A model generated the notes under the pieces. The model saw only the letters and a program-made list of their open reading frames with translations, was not told the origin of the DNA and did not search any database. Of a stretch of DNA of 64,000 nt, positions 26,237-37,973 are shown one piece after another. Location: contig NC_135252.1 of NCBI RefSeq assembly GCF_964204865.1, positions 16,637,383-16,701,382 on the forward strand, given 5' to 3'. A program made the translations under genes and the position numbers. How positions within the stretch are numbered: position 1 is the stretch's first letter; the number at the start of each line of letters is the position of its first letter. The stretch comes from Styela clava. Its lineage: Eukaryota; Chordata; Ascidiacea; Stolidobranchia; Styelidae.

Positions 26237-26690
26237 CAGGGTGGTCCAAGGTTGTCAGTTCCACGGGCCACAAAATCATTTTTGCATTGTTCGCGGGCCA
26301 CAATAGTGCCAAGAATAGGTGAACAGTGCAATACAAAACAAACACTTTTATTGTGCATACATATAGTTATCAGGCATAGCCATTCTAGGCTAATAGAATG
26401 CGCATTCGATTTTTAGTTTTTTATGATGCCTATATTGTTAGCATATATTCTCTACCAAAAAGTTAGAAAGCCAGATACCAATTTAGACTGCCAAGCACAT
26501 TATTCAACTTCGCAAGTTGCCTCAGCTAGCCATAACACTATTTAATTCAGTGACATTAGTGATGAAAATATTTCAAGAGATTTTCTGATTAATTTTATTA
26601 CGAAACAACACGATATGCGATTTTTTATTGCTCTCCGAATGTGACGCGGGCCACAGATAATGAAGCAGCGGGCCACATGCCATTTCCAAT
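26237..26690. mobile_element. Decayed hAT-like fragment
   Basis: A hAT-like left terminus CAGGGTGGTCCAAGG at 26237 is followed by GGGCCAC words at about 26269, 26294, 26648 and 26670. Such repeated GCGGGCCAC words are common in old hAT elements in animal genomes. I could not find an intact right end, so the boundary at 26690 is nominal. Confidence 0.4.
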
Positions 26691-29600
26691 TATCAGTCAA
26701 TATTGATTTTACCCAATTCAGCATCTCTTCTATATTAGCGGTTAAAAGAAATAAGATGCCAAATGCATTTCAATATATCTAAAGCATTTTGTAATATCCG
26801 AATACGATTTCTGGTTCTCAATTTGAATTTGATATATTTTGAAGCAGAGACCACTCAAGAACAAAACTCAATCCTGAAACCAATACGAAATACTTTTCCG
26901 TTTCGCAACTCCTACTTATCACTTTATCCTTATCAACTCAGCACGACCGTTTTTATGTCTTTAACTGCATGAGAGTAAATATTAGCCGCGCAGTTTGCCG
27001 CTTTTAGCAATATCTAATATATTTTCTTGGACGATGCCAACATGCAATAGACAACTGCCAATGAAATATTTATTCTTGCTTCAAACTCGTCTGCTAACCA
27101 GTTATTCGAATGGCACAGTTTTGCACATAATAGTTCATAAATTCGGTTAAAGTATTATTCAAGTGACAAAAATATTTTTACTGTTTCATCGCATTTAATT
27201 TCATTCATTGAATTTTGATTCGTCGCCTAACCTAACCCGGGAAAGGAAATGCAACTCAGTTTGAATGGAAGTCAAACAAGTTAACTGCATCCATGAATAC
27301 TGTAACAATATAAGCTACTGCATAATTAAACTGTTTAAAAATACCAAGGTTTGATCGATTTGAAGTTGCAATAATTAATATCGACGATGTTTAGAACTGA
27401 GCCTATGCAGAATCTAGACATATACTTTAACATACACTCATTTAGTGTTCAAAGCAATGAAAAACAATTGAATTAAATTTCCTTTGAATTACTAAGAAAT
27501 GATCGCGCATGATAATATTATTCTACTTTGATGATGCAGTTGACGTTTTATAAACCCCACCTTCAGTTCCTTCCTTCACTAAACTTAACAAAGTTACTGT
27601 GGTGCACCTGCCAACCCTTTTTGTCCTTATGAAATCTCAGTGAGGAAGCCACACATTACCATCTCCAGTCTATTTCCTCTCACTCGGGAAGCAGTGCATC
27701 ATCTGCGCGAGGTGCGAGAAACCGTTGGCGCTTTCCGGGTCTTGATTAATTGATATTTTATTGCACTGCCTCACTCGGTGTAGATAAAACCAAGCTTGGG
27801 AAGCACTCTGCCTACGCATATTCGTTTTGTTAGCCGAGTCGATACCTTTGCATCATTTGGATATTATAATATATACTATATGTTAATATATTCTATTAAT
27901 CATATGCAGTATATAAGAAACATGTTTGTTGTCTTGTATAAACCAAAGAAAATGACGTTGATAAACAAATTTTTGATATAATTAAAAATGAAAAATGAGC
28001 TTATTTATGCGTTATTATGTATGCTCTTATCTCGTCGTACACATTAGCATCAGTATGGACACGACACGAGTCTTGATTTAATTAACAATTTTCTAATGAA
28101 AAAAAAACAACAAAGGGGGATGCAAATTTCAAAGTATTTGTATGAAAGAAAATCAACTTCTATAAACATACAGTAATTATATTTGAAAAATTACTTTTCG
28201 AGGCTTACCAATCACATGACGAATATGTATAACATTTTTTGTTTCATAAATAGTTAGTCTTGACAGTGGTTCTGACCTTGAATACGAATATTTCATAATG
28301 ACCAAATAGCTCGCATTCGTGAACATACACCTTGAAACGAAAGATTTCTATTTTAGGTTCCTTCTTTGTTGACAGTCTGCGCGAGGAATTGATGAGTAAG
28401 GGAGAACAACGACAGGAGTGACTCCCACATCATTGATTCTGCACAAAATTTCGACTCACATGGGATATTGACGTTGCAAAAAATTTAAACGTAAAAATAT
28501 ATAGTGCCACCGCACATGTGAACTCCTAAAGCAAGTTTCTGCAAAGTCGGCCTAGTTTTGCCCTTATGGAAGCAATTTGCGAATCTGCAATTCTGTGGGG
28601 GCAAGTTATTGCAATGCGTTGTTTTTTAAGTGTTTCCTAGAAAGATGTCTACGAGCATTGGATGCGAATTGAATGCCAGTAAGCCCACCTACGCCCATCT
28701 GATTCACAATTCACTCTTCCCTCCGGTAGTCTACTTATGCCTCTATTTGTAAAGACGTGCGGTTTATATTTACAGCAAGTCATAACACTAAACCTCAGAA
28801 GTTAAGCCTAACTAAAGCAAGTCAGTATCACAGAAATTTTTTTTCTTATAAAAAATGTAAATTCGAAGGCAAATCTACAAAATATTCAAGCCTGCTAAAC
28901 TGCACCTATCCCCAGATCTGATCTCATTTATAAATATTTTTCTTTCTGCGTTCGTGTGCCAGACAAATTGATTTTTACAACAATGAGTGATTCCGGATGC
29001 AGGATGAAAAACAAGACACAGTTTTTATATGTGTTGTATGCCGAGTGCAGAAGGAAAGGCAATTTTTTTAAAACACAATATAGGTAAACCAATTATTTCT
29101 GAGCTTCTGTGCCTCATTAAATTATCCCGCGGCTTTAACATCTGTAAAAATTAATAAGATAAAAACAAATTACTTTTGAATTATGTACATTTTTATCTAT
29201 ATTCCTATCCAATTGGATTGCATTGAGTCACGTTTTTTCAGTAATGAATATCAAACATTGTGAAACAACGATTTTACAACAAATGTGGTTAGGCGGGGAT
29301 GTATATAAGGCGACAGTTGAGTAACCTAAAATCTACTTTTATTAGCTCGCAATCCTCGCATCAGACAAACTGCCCAATTTTTAGTTCGACAAATTCGACG
29401 AGCTGCAGTCACTTGCTTCTGGAAGTATTCATCTCCCATTCTTACTCATAGCTACCTACTATAGCTAGCTATCTACTTCTAAATACGTTTAGTTGCCGAG
29501 TTGTATATATAAAGCAGTACTGTGTCAAAGACCGAACCCTATATTCGAATAAACCAACTCCCAATTATTATAAATTATGACTCTGACTTTCCAATTCTGA

Positions 29601-30447
29601 ATAATTTTTAAAAATTCAATTATCAGATCAGGGATGACAAAATAAAGACGTTAAAAACTTTAGTGACAGCAAACCTAATTTTGTTACGCAAAGACGCTTC
29701 AGCCGATTTATGCGATTTAAAAATACATCTTCCACTCCAATGCCACCAAAATCCTCCAGATGACTAGAACCAGCTTCAACTAAATCGATCAATTCATCGA
29801 CATGCGCCGTTTATTGATATAAATTTCCAGTAATTCCAAAAAGACATGCAAATATAATTATTTTTATTTTCGTCCGTATCCAAGTATGAGGGTGATTTTA
29901 TAAAATCGAAGTGGAGCTGAAATGTAAGATCATCATTCACCTAGAAAAGGATGCAAGCATTTTAAAAAATAAACAAGAATAAAAATGGAAAAAACTGATA
30001 TTAAAACTTTTTATTTTCATAATGTATATGAATTGGTTTCAGTGTTACTTAATCTTATTACTAAAACATTACTTCATTTTGAATCAAGTTTAGAGTAGGT
30101 TGGTTTATATCATCTAACTCTATGATTTAAGGAATAGCAAAATTAATTAAAAACCAAATTTCATCATCGTGTGTTCGACACTTTCAGCCAAACAAGTTTT
30201 TACGGAAACAAGGGGTCGTTTCTGGTGATCGAAGGCACGACATATAAACAAAGATCTATGACCTGTAAATCCATCATAATTATACATGTATGGACATAAT
30301 CTGGGTTTTCACATAAATTTTAGAAGCTTAACATATGAGTCTGTTGAAAATTACCTCAACGGGCCAAGTTGAACCTTAATCTTATACAATGCTGTATGAT
30401 AATTGATAATAATAATCTGTGTTAGCTCACCTTCACAAGGATGAGAA

Positions 30448-32273
30448 CTATATTTCCTTGTAATCGACGATGGCTCGGTAAAGACAGCTCGTGGTTATCA
30501 AAGCGAAAAGCTAGAAAAATATTTTTTTTGTATATAGTTAATATTTATGTAAATTCGAACTGATCCTTTTCATCATGAAATAAATTAACAAAACATTTAA
30601 CAAACCTCAAACAACAAAATTCCTAGTCCCGCTCCGGCAACAATCCATAAATAATCGCCAAGTTTTGCTTTGCATCCGTCTGTGTTGAGAAACCGTTCGA
30701 CACCAGCTTGGCACAAAGTAGCATTAGTTGGGGACGAAGTTTCCGAAAGAACATCTCGTGCACAACAAGATTCAGGGACAACTATTCCTGCATAGCGACC
30801 AGCCCAATCCGTATTATTTCGCCATTCATTATAATGTTCATAGCCACAACATCCAACCTGATTACATAAATAAAATACTATTATATTCACTACATTGATC
30901 TGTGTTTCATATCTATTCAGAGTTTAGACTATTACTTTTTTTAAACTTCGTCTGATCAGATGGTACCCTGGATTTTGCGGATGTGCGACATTTGTGTCGT
31001 ATATTTAAGCATTGCTCTCTTGTTTATCCCATGGGACAGGAAAGCCGATAGAGTAGCCACCAGCTTCATGTATTTTATATGAGACATTCATAATAAGCAT
31101 TGCTTCAAATCATGTACATTAAGGTAAGCATTCATTCTCACAGTTCCTTGAAGTGTATCCCATCCTTGTTTTATCACATTTCCCTTGCTGGTGCCATCAC
31201 CATACGAAGAAATAGAATCGAGAACTGCACTTTCAACTTCCCCGAAATACATGAACATAAGCATTGCTCCAGCGATTTCAACGATAAAGATGATAAGCAC
31301 AAAAATGAAAAACTAAAAACAAAATTGAACCAAATTTTTCGTATAGGTTCGTTCCAACCCTGCAGTTTTTGAATCCCACCTTTTTACTATTATGGGTATA
31401 TGTCACAGATTAATGGTTAATTTTTGCAATGCAGACCCGCCAAATTTGTTCATCACTCCAATGCACAACCGTACAATTTTACACGAAGCTTTAATACTGC
31501 AGTTTTGGAGATTGGAGGAACTTAACGCGCGAGTACAGTTTTACCAGATTCGACTTAAATTCGGTTGTTCTTTCGTCTTCCATCAAATGTGTAAATATCC
31601 GAGTTCACATAAATATGGCATACTATTTACTTAGTCTTAATTAAGCACCGAACACATATCGTTGTAAACATAAGCTGATATATAGATATTAATGATGATT
31701 TTTTATGATCATGTTATACTTACTATAGCCAAGAAGCATAAATTTTCTTTGAAGGCTCCCCAACATCCAAGAAATCCCAAAAACAATAGCACTGATCCGA
31801 CAGCGATAATGATGTATACACCATCGAATATTAAAGCATTATCCACGAGAATCTCTCGAAACGCTTCTGCATTGACTATCGCCCATACTCCAACTGTTAC
31901 GGCCACTAAGCCACATATCTGAATACAAGGTAAGGCGTCAGACTTTGACCTACAATGTTATAAAAATAACTAGTGCGTCCGAAATGTATTCCCAGCAAGT
32001 CGCATGAATGTACAATACTAGAAATATTTTTATCTCCCAGATATGCAAAATACAAATTAAATACAAATATCTGAACCCGAGCTTCAGTATATATATATAT
32101 ATATATTTTTTATCGATCAAATTGCTTTGCTTACGTATTTTTATTAGTATGCTGGAGCATGTTTGTTCGTAACCAATCTGTTAAGATACAACTAGGTAAA
32201 TACTTACAAAAATGAGTAAATTGAACAAGAACATCACATATTTCAAGCATTTGTAGTTGGGGGCGTCAGCCAT
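30448..32273 (-). CDS. Tetraspanin T4 (five exons, 248 aa, divergent cysteines)
   Basis: Four-pass tetraspanin. Exons in transcript order: 32208-32273, 31724-31918, 31142-31312, 30606-30857, 30448-30510, total 747 nt with stop, all introns phase 0. The start ATG at 32273 gives MADAPNYKCLKYVMFLFNLL. Exon 2 begins ICGLVAVTVG. At the end of TM2 the usual GCCG is GCWG (73-76), and the paired cysteines after TM4 read TTSCLYR instead of F(A/S)CCLYR, so two likely palmitoylation sites are lost. The large loop keeps its six cysteines: CCG (147-148), SCC (175-176), C193 and C206. N-glycosylation sequons lie at N158 and N189. The protein ends in YKEI (245-248), a YxxΦ motif at the very C-terminus. Its loop is closest to that of T5: same exon 4 length (252 nt) and a shared SSPTNATLCQ. 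Confidence 0.9.
31019..31065. mobile_element. Truncated SINE tail fragment
   Basis: TTTATCCCATGGGACAGGAA and the following GCCGATAGAG match, with substitutions, the distal part of the SINE at 3855-4207 (about 3890-3915 there). No tRNA-like head is present. It lies in intron 3 of T4. Confidence 0.5.
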
Positions 32274-35200
32274 ATTTATAACCTGCTATAAATACTTGTA
32301 ATGAAAAGCCTGTTTAAAAACGAATCATTCAATTCCAGTTCCAAATTTTTTATTTCTCATCCTAAAAGAGACTCTATTCTTTCCCAGTAAGCATACAACG
32401 TGAGGTTGGTTGAATGAAAGGCGACAAACTCGTACTGAACTCTTACTTTAAACTCTCACTAAAGACCTTCTCAGACATTCTAGCATATATATGTATTTTG
32501 TCTGGTTATGGTTTGTAAAGATTTCCAAATACAGAGTACTTCGATAAAAATTTTCTGACACAATTAATGACCAAAAATCTATTTAACTACAGCAAGCGAA
32601 ATGTGTACAAAATTCTACTTAAAACCTAATTCAATATCACAATTCTGTACTTTGCAGTTTGTACCGGATCTCTTCAAAGTAAAACATCATTAGCGCTGGA
32701 ATGTCTCGCATTAAAGCATTATTTCTATATTCACGCGTAATAATCAAATAATATATTCCCCTTGTATTGATGATTATGGGCGGCTAATATATTACGCGTA
32801 TCTCATCCATTTCTGGACTAAATATCCGATATCGTAAATAACCAAGAACATACTTCCCATGATAACACGGAGAAAACACAACGGATCATAACGAGGTTGT
32901 ATTATGACTGAAGCAAAATATGAAGGTAAACGTAAACTTTAACAATCATATCTTAATCACTTTCTAGATAAAGATTATATTGAGAGAGATTTTACATTTC
33001 CGTTTTTTTTGTTTACGACAAATGACGCAAATGCTGTAACGTTATCTTTCTAGAACTCACAGTGTATGATTATATATATATATATATACAGGGTGATCAG
33101 ACCAAGTGTAGACGAATGTTCATGAAAATATCTACAATATATATAAATGTAGGAGAAAAAAAATTATTTTGCAGAAAATAACATTATAAAGATAAATAAT
33201 AGAATTCATTGTTATATTTTGATATATCCTTCCTTTCCCTTCACTACACGCCTCGATCTGCTTGGAACTTGACTGCACGAGGCACGTATGGTTTCTTCTG
33301 AAATTTTGTCCCAACAAGTCATCCGCTGCAAATGCCATTTTGCTAATTCTAGAAGAAGTCACGTCTCTCTTTTTTGGAAGAAATGCGAAGACTAATCGTG
33401 TCTCTCCAAAATATACATAAATCTCCAATTTTGGGTAGACTCCACACTCAAGTCAAAAATTCCTCATTGTGTTACTGTTTTACAAAGTTGATTTCCCGTC
33501 ATCGAAACTTGAATTTAAAGACTTGGGTTCGTTATCAATTTGGATGTGGAATGGCTGGGGCCGTGCGGGCGTAATTTGCATAATATATTACGTACCTAAT
33601 TTTGTGAGATATAATTTTCGCATTGCTTTTTTTTTGTAAGGGATAACGGTTACAGACATCATCAAGTAGTCAAAGCTATAGAAAATTTATATATAGTTAC
33701 TCATAGTTGCAAACGCTCTGATACCGTAGAAGATTTTTTCACTTTTTCAGATGCTGCTGATCCTTCTTATCAATTCATTCCTTTAAAATTGCACAAGATG
33801 GCAATGCCGTTGTACCCTTATTTGGCAACTATATTTCCAAATCAGTATAGCACAGCTATCGATGTTAATTTGAAACTCAGCTTAAACAATTCACAATTTA
33901 TCATTGTCGCTGCTCAAGTAGACGTCGTTAGTTGCAATCTAGAATCGGAGCGCCAAGTCGAAAATCATCAGATATCCAACTAAATTTCCGCTCAACCTTT
34001 ACTACCTATACACCATACTTCTAAGCTCTAGAGTAGATCAATCTCTCGATATCTCACACTCACTGTAATACTGTTTATACTTGAGCATAGCTAAGATCAT
34101 AAATGCAATGAGTTTTTGGTGAATTTTAATATCAGTCATAAAAAAATGCATCACATTTCCCAAAAAGAATTCGGAAAACTGACAAATAAAGAAATTAAGT
34201 TCATTTATTTGAATGTATTTTTATTTATCACAAATACATAATTATTCTCTCGTTCTTCCGAGATTTCTAAAATTGGAAAACACAATAATTTTTCCGAAGA
34301 ATTTTCAATTATTACAGCTGATAACAAAAGTGAATTTATCTAAATCAATGTTTAAAATCTTATTTTTGTTTTACAATTTAGCCCTAAAAATAAATGGTGT
34401 ATGATTTCATTAGATTTAAGTTTATAAAAAAGCAAAGGATGCCCCAACAAAAAGTAAATGAAAATCATATAATGGCAATAATGAACAACAAAATAAAAAA
34501 ATGAAGAAGTATCTAAAACTAAAATCCCGAGGCATTATTTTATGTTCATACCTCGATAAGTACACGACGTCCCAGAGCCATCATTTAGTGTCACGCCATA
34601 TGACATGGCACCATCAGGATGACACATTTAAAAATACACACATGAAAAAATGCAATATATGTACATTGTATAAGTAGAGCATGCAATATCTTGGGCAGGC
34701 AAAAATTTAAATCAGTTAATGAACTAATCACTGCTTAACCAGTCACGGCGTTTGGGTCAAGCGTTTCCGAAAAGAAACCAAATTGTTAGCAACAAAAACT
34801 AGAATGAGTAATTTGTAATTTAAATACGCAATATAGAGTAATCAAGACACATATAATAATCTGCAATATAGTATAAGTAACCACACAAAGCACACTTGTT
34901 TTTAATATTTTCACGTGTGATGCCTCTCACACACGATCATATGTTATGCGATCGTTCCAATAGCATAATATTGCTATAAGAATTGCAATAGGTAATTTTT
35001 AAACAAATGCAATATCTCAGGACGAACAATGAACTGTAATCTATTGAACAGTTGTATCCGTATAATATACCGGTACCCAAAAATTTAACTCCAAAAGTTT
35101 ATAGTCCATGCGGCATTCAGATAAATTCAATTTTAGTCCTTATTATATAATTTCTATTACTAATATTTTAACTAGATTACTATTGAAATGCAAATATGCA

Positions 35201-35718
35201 ATGTGATGATACTATTTAACATTTTTATGGTTATACAAAATATGCCAGTGAACGCCATCTTGGCGAAGGTAATTTTAGTGAATAATGTTTACAATGATTT
35301 TAGTAGACGTAGAAAATAGTGTGTCTTCTGACCCGTTGGCATCTTTGTCAGTTTTATTGATTCCTGTAATTGGAGATTCAAATTAATGTATATAATCTGT
35401 TTTTCCCTGAAGTACTTATGCACAAGTAAATCATAATTTACAAAGACGCGACTATTATTAAGACAACAGCAGTGGAATATCAAATATACGCCTAAAAATG
35501 ACCGTCGATTTGAGGTTTCTTAACTTTCTGGACAAAAAAAAAACATCGCCAAGTATGGTAGGTGAAGCGACGGCTCCATTTTTATCGGAAAATATTAAAA
35601 TCTGAAGTAGAGACGCTTGACAATGGTAGCTTGGCATATATATATATATAGGCTATATAAAGTATATATAAATTACCTGAAAATAACTTAAACTAGATAT
35701 CCATCCCCATTGTATTTT
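32274..35718. other. Intergenic DNA between T4 and T5
   Basis: No gene is recognised. TA microsatellites occur at about 33072-33088 and, beyond the boundary of interest, near 32091 and 35637. A CAGGGTGATCAGACC sequence at about 33089 resembles one end of a mariner-type element, but the other end was not found. The 3' UTR of T5 should lie at the right side. Confidence 0.35.
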
Positions 35719-37973
35719 TTATTCCTCAACGGCACGGTAGAGACAGCAGGCAAAAATCATTCCAAGAAGCTGAAAAAGCAATAAAATAACTTCAGAACTA
35801 GAATTGAATTAAAAAATAAAACGTCAGTCAACAATAGTTGTGTACGTTATTAAATGACGTTTTTACTTCAAAGTGAAAGCAAGTTAAATTTACATATTAC
35901 ATCGCAACATAGTATATTATTCGATATCATAAATTTTGCCAATGTACTGAAACTGCAGGTCATATAATATTAGTAAGTATAATAATAACTCAAATATAGA
36001 AATAATAAGGTCAAAATTTTTTTATTCGAAACAAGTGTTTTGATAAATTTGCATATTTCAAATTTTAAGCCCAGAAATCTAGGGATAAAGTTTTATATTT
36101 TAACCAACTTTATATTTATATTTATTTCCAAGACTGCTCAAAGAGTCATTCAATTGAAAATAAATTCCTACAAAAGAATTCAAGAAACAGTACATAGGTC
36201 CGATTAGCTCTTTTTCTTCTTGGTATTCTTACCTCAAAAAACAGAATTCCAAGTCCAACACCACCGACAACCCACAAATAGTTTCCAAGTTTCGCGTTGC
36301 AACCTTGTGTATTCAGAAATTCTACATTCCCTTGTTGACAGAGAGTGGCGTTTGTTGGCGAAGATGTTTCAGAAAGAATTTCTCGCTTGCAGCAAGAATC
36401 TGGAACAATCTTACCGGGATTACGGCTCGCCCATGCAGTGTTGTTTTTCCATTCAGAAAAAGATTTGTAACCGCAGCATTCGACCTTTTAGTTGTGAATG
36501 TAACAATATTTTAATGAATTTATATTGCAGTGAATTTACATTTATGAATACGCGTGCCACGATTGGAAATAGTACAGGCTATTAGTTAAAGAAAACAAGA
36601 ATGAAACAATGTAAACAAAGCTAAAACTCAAGCCTGTCGGTCTGGGACACAAACTGCACTCATTTAAACCCTAAACTTAATGAGGCGTGACTGACAATCA
36701 TGCAAGCCATCTTATCCTACCTAACCATTCAGTGGCATATCCGAAACTCAAGCCCAATTTCACATAACTAATAACAATTAGTAAAAAACAGAAGACAGAA
36801 ATGGAGTAGCTTACTGTAGCCTGGAAGGTGTCCCATCCCTGCTTGATAACTTTCCCTTTGTCAGTTCCATCTTCATACGCAGACTGCGATTCGAGAGCTG
36901 CAGTTTCAACTTGTGGATAGTAGACGAAAACAAGAATGGCACCGACAACTTCAATGATAAAGATGATCAGAACGAAGACGAAAAACTGTAACAGGGTAAG
37001 TGAATTTGAAATATTTTTTTTTACAGAATTATTTGTAATTGTAATAATCCCAAATCTGAATACAGAAGATGCTGCCTGGAGATAAGTCAATAATATCTTG
37101 CTGGTGTTGATTTTTTTGTCACGTACGAATTACATACATCATTAGTGGTCGTTACGGCGACTTCTCAGACTTCTATACAGTAGTGGGATTCAGCCGGTTT
37201 GCACCGGTTTCATAGAACCGTCTCATGGAATTTTATGAGATCAGCGAACCGGTTAGCATTACTGGTAAATGTCAATGACTTTTTGTAACAGAACCGGGTG
37301 AAAATATGACATTTGTGATGAAACCGGCTGACAAAAAAATTGAATCCCACCACTGCTTCTATATTATACATAAAATTCTACAAACGGACATTGGTTGACT
37401 TACTCATCGTCTTACAGCGGAAGGCGTTCAGCCATACTCAACCAGTACTTGGAATATTTCGTTAAACCAAGGGCTGCGATTCTCTAGAAACGGCTTGACA
37501 ACGATCGGCATAGCATAAGTACACAGACCAGTGCACATTTGTAAAGAATACCGACCTTGACATAATTGAGTAATTTCTACGAACATCAGAAAAATTAAAA
37601 ATACATTTTTTACGAGAAAACTCATTACCGTTCCCAAGAGGCATCTGTTTTCTTTGATTGCTCCGCAGCATCCCAAAAATCCCATCAAAAATAATGCTGC
37701 TCCGACTGCAATGATGATATAAACTCCGTTGAAAATCAGATCATTGTCGACTAGAATGTTCTTGAATGATTGGGCATTCACGACAGCCCATATTCCGACA
37801 GCAAGTGTTGCTATTCCGCAAATCTATAAAAGAAAGCATATTATGGTCAATAGTTTGCCTTCAGAAAATACAACACGAATTACCAAAGTATGAAAAGATT
37901 TGATACTTACGAAAAATAGCAAATTGAAGAAGAACATCAAATACTTCAAACAGTTCAGTGAATCAGTCTTCAT
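35719..37973 (-). CDS. Tetraspanin T5 (five exons, 243 aa, short tail)
   Basis: Four-pass tetraspanin. Exons in transcript order: 37911-37973, 37629-37823, 36815-36985, 36233-36484, 35719-35769, total 732 nt with stop, all introns phase 0. The start ATG at 37973 gives MKTDSLNCLKYLMFFFNLLFF. Exon 2 begins ICGIATLAVG and contains GCCGAIKENRC. TM3 is about 87-110. The large loop has CCG (146-147), SCC (174-175), C192 and C205, with N-glycosylation sequons at N157 and N188. TM4 leads into MIFACCLYRAVEE and stop, so this member lacks the tyrosine motif of T2-T4. Loop length and motifs make it the closest paralogue of T4. The stop codon overlaps an AATAAA hexamer on the minus strand. A 178-bp MITE sits in intron 2. 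Confidence 0.92.
37178..37355. mobile_element. 178-bp hAT-type MITE with 8-bp target duplication
   Basis: The ends are CAGTAGTGGGATTCAGCCGG and TTGAATCCCACCACTG, inverted repeats. Exact copies of CTTCTATA flank it at 37170-37177 and 37356-37363. The interior holds several further AACCGGT-like words. It is non-coding and lies in intron 2 of T5. The 8-bp duplication and the CAGTGGTGGG end point to hAT-type transposition. Confidence 0.85.

Larger units (their letters stand above)
25278..30447. other. Intergenic DNA between T3 and T4
   Basis: About 5.2 kb without a recognisable gene. It holds a small hAT-type element (25549-25714), a decayed hAT-like fragment (about 26237-26690) and a stretch near 29284-29545 that resembles a solo LTR promoter region. 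Short open frames here show no family resemblance. The 3' UTR of T4 should be at its right end. Confidence 0.4.
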
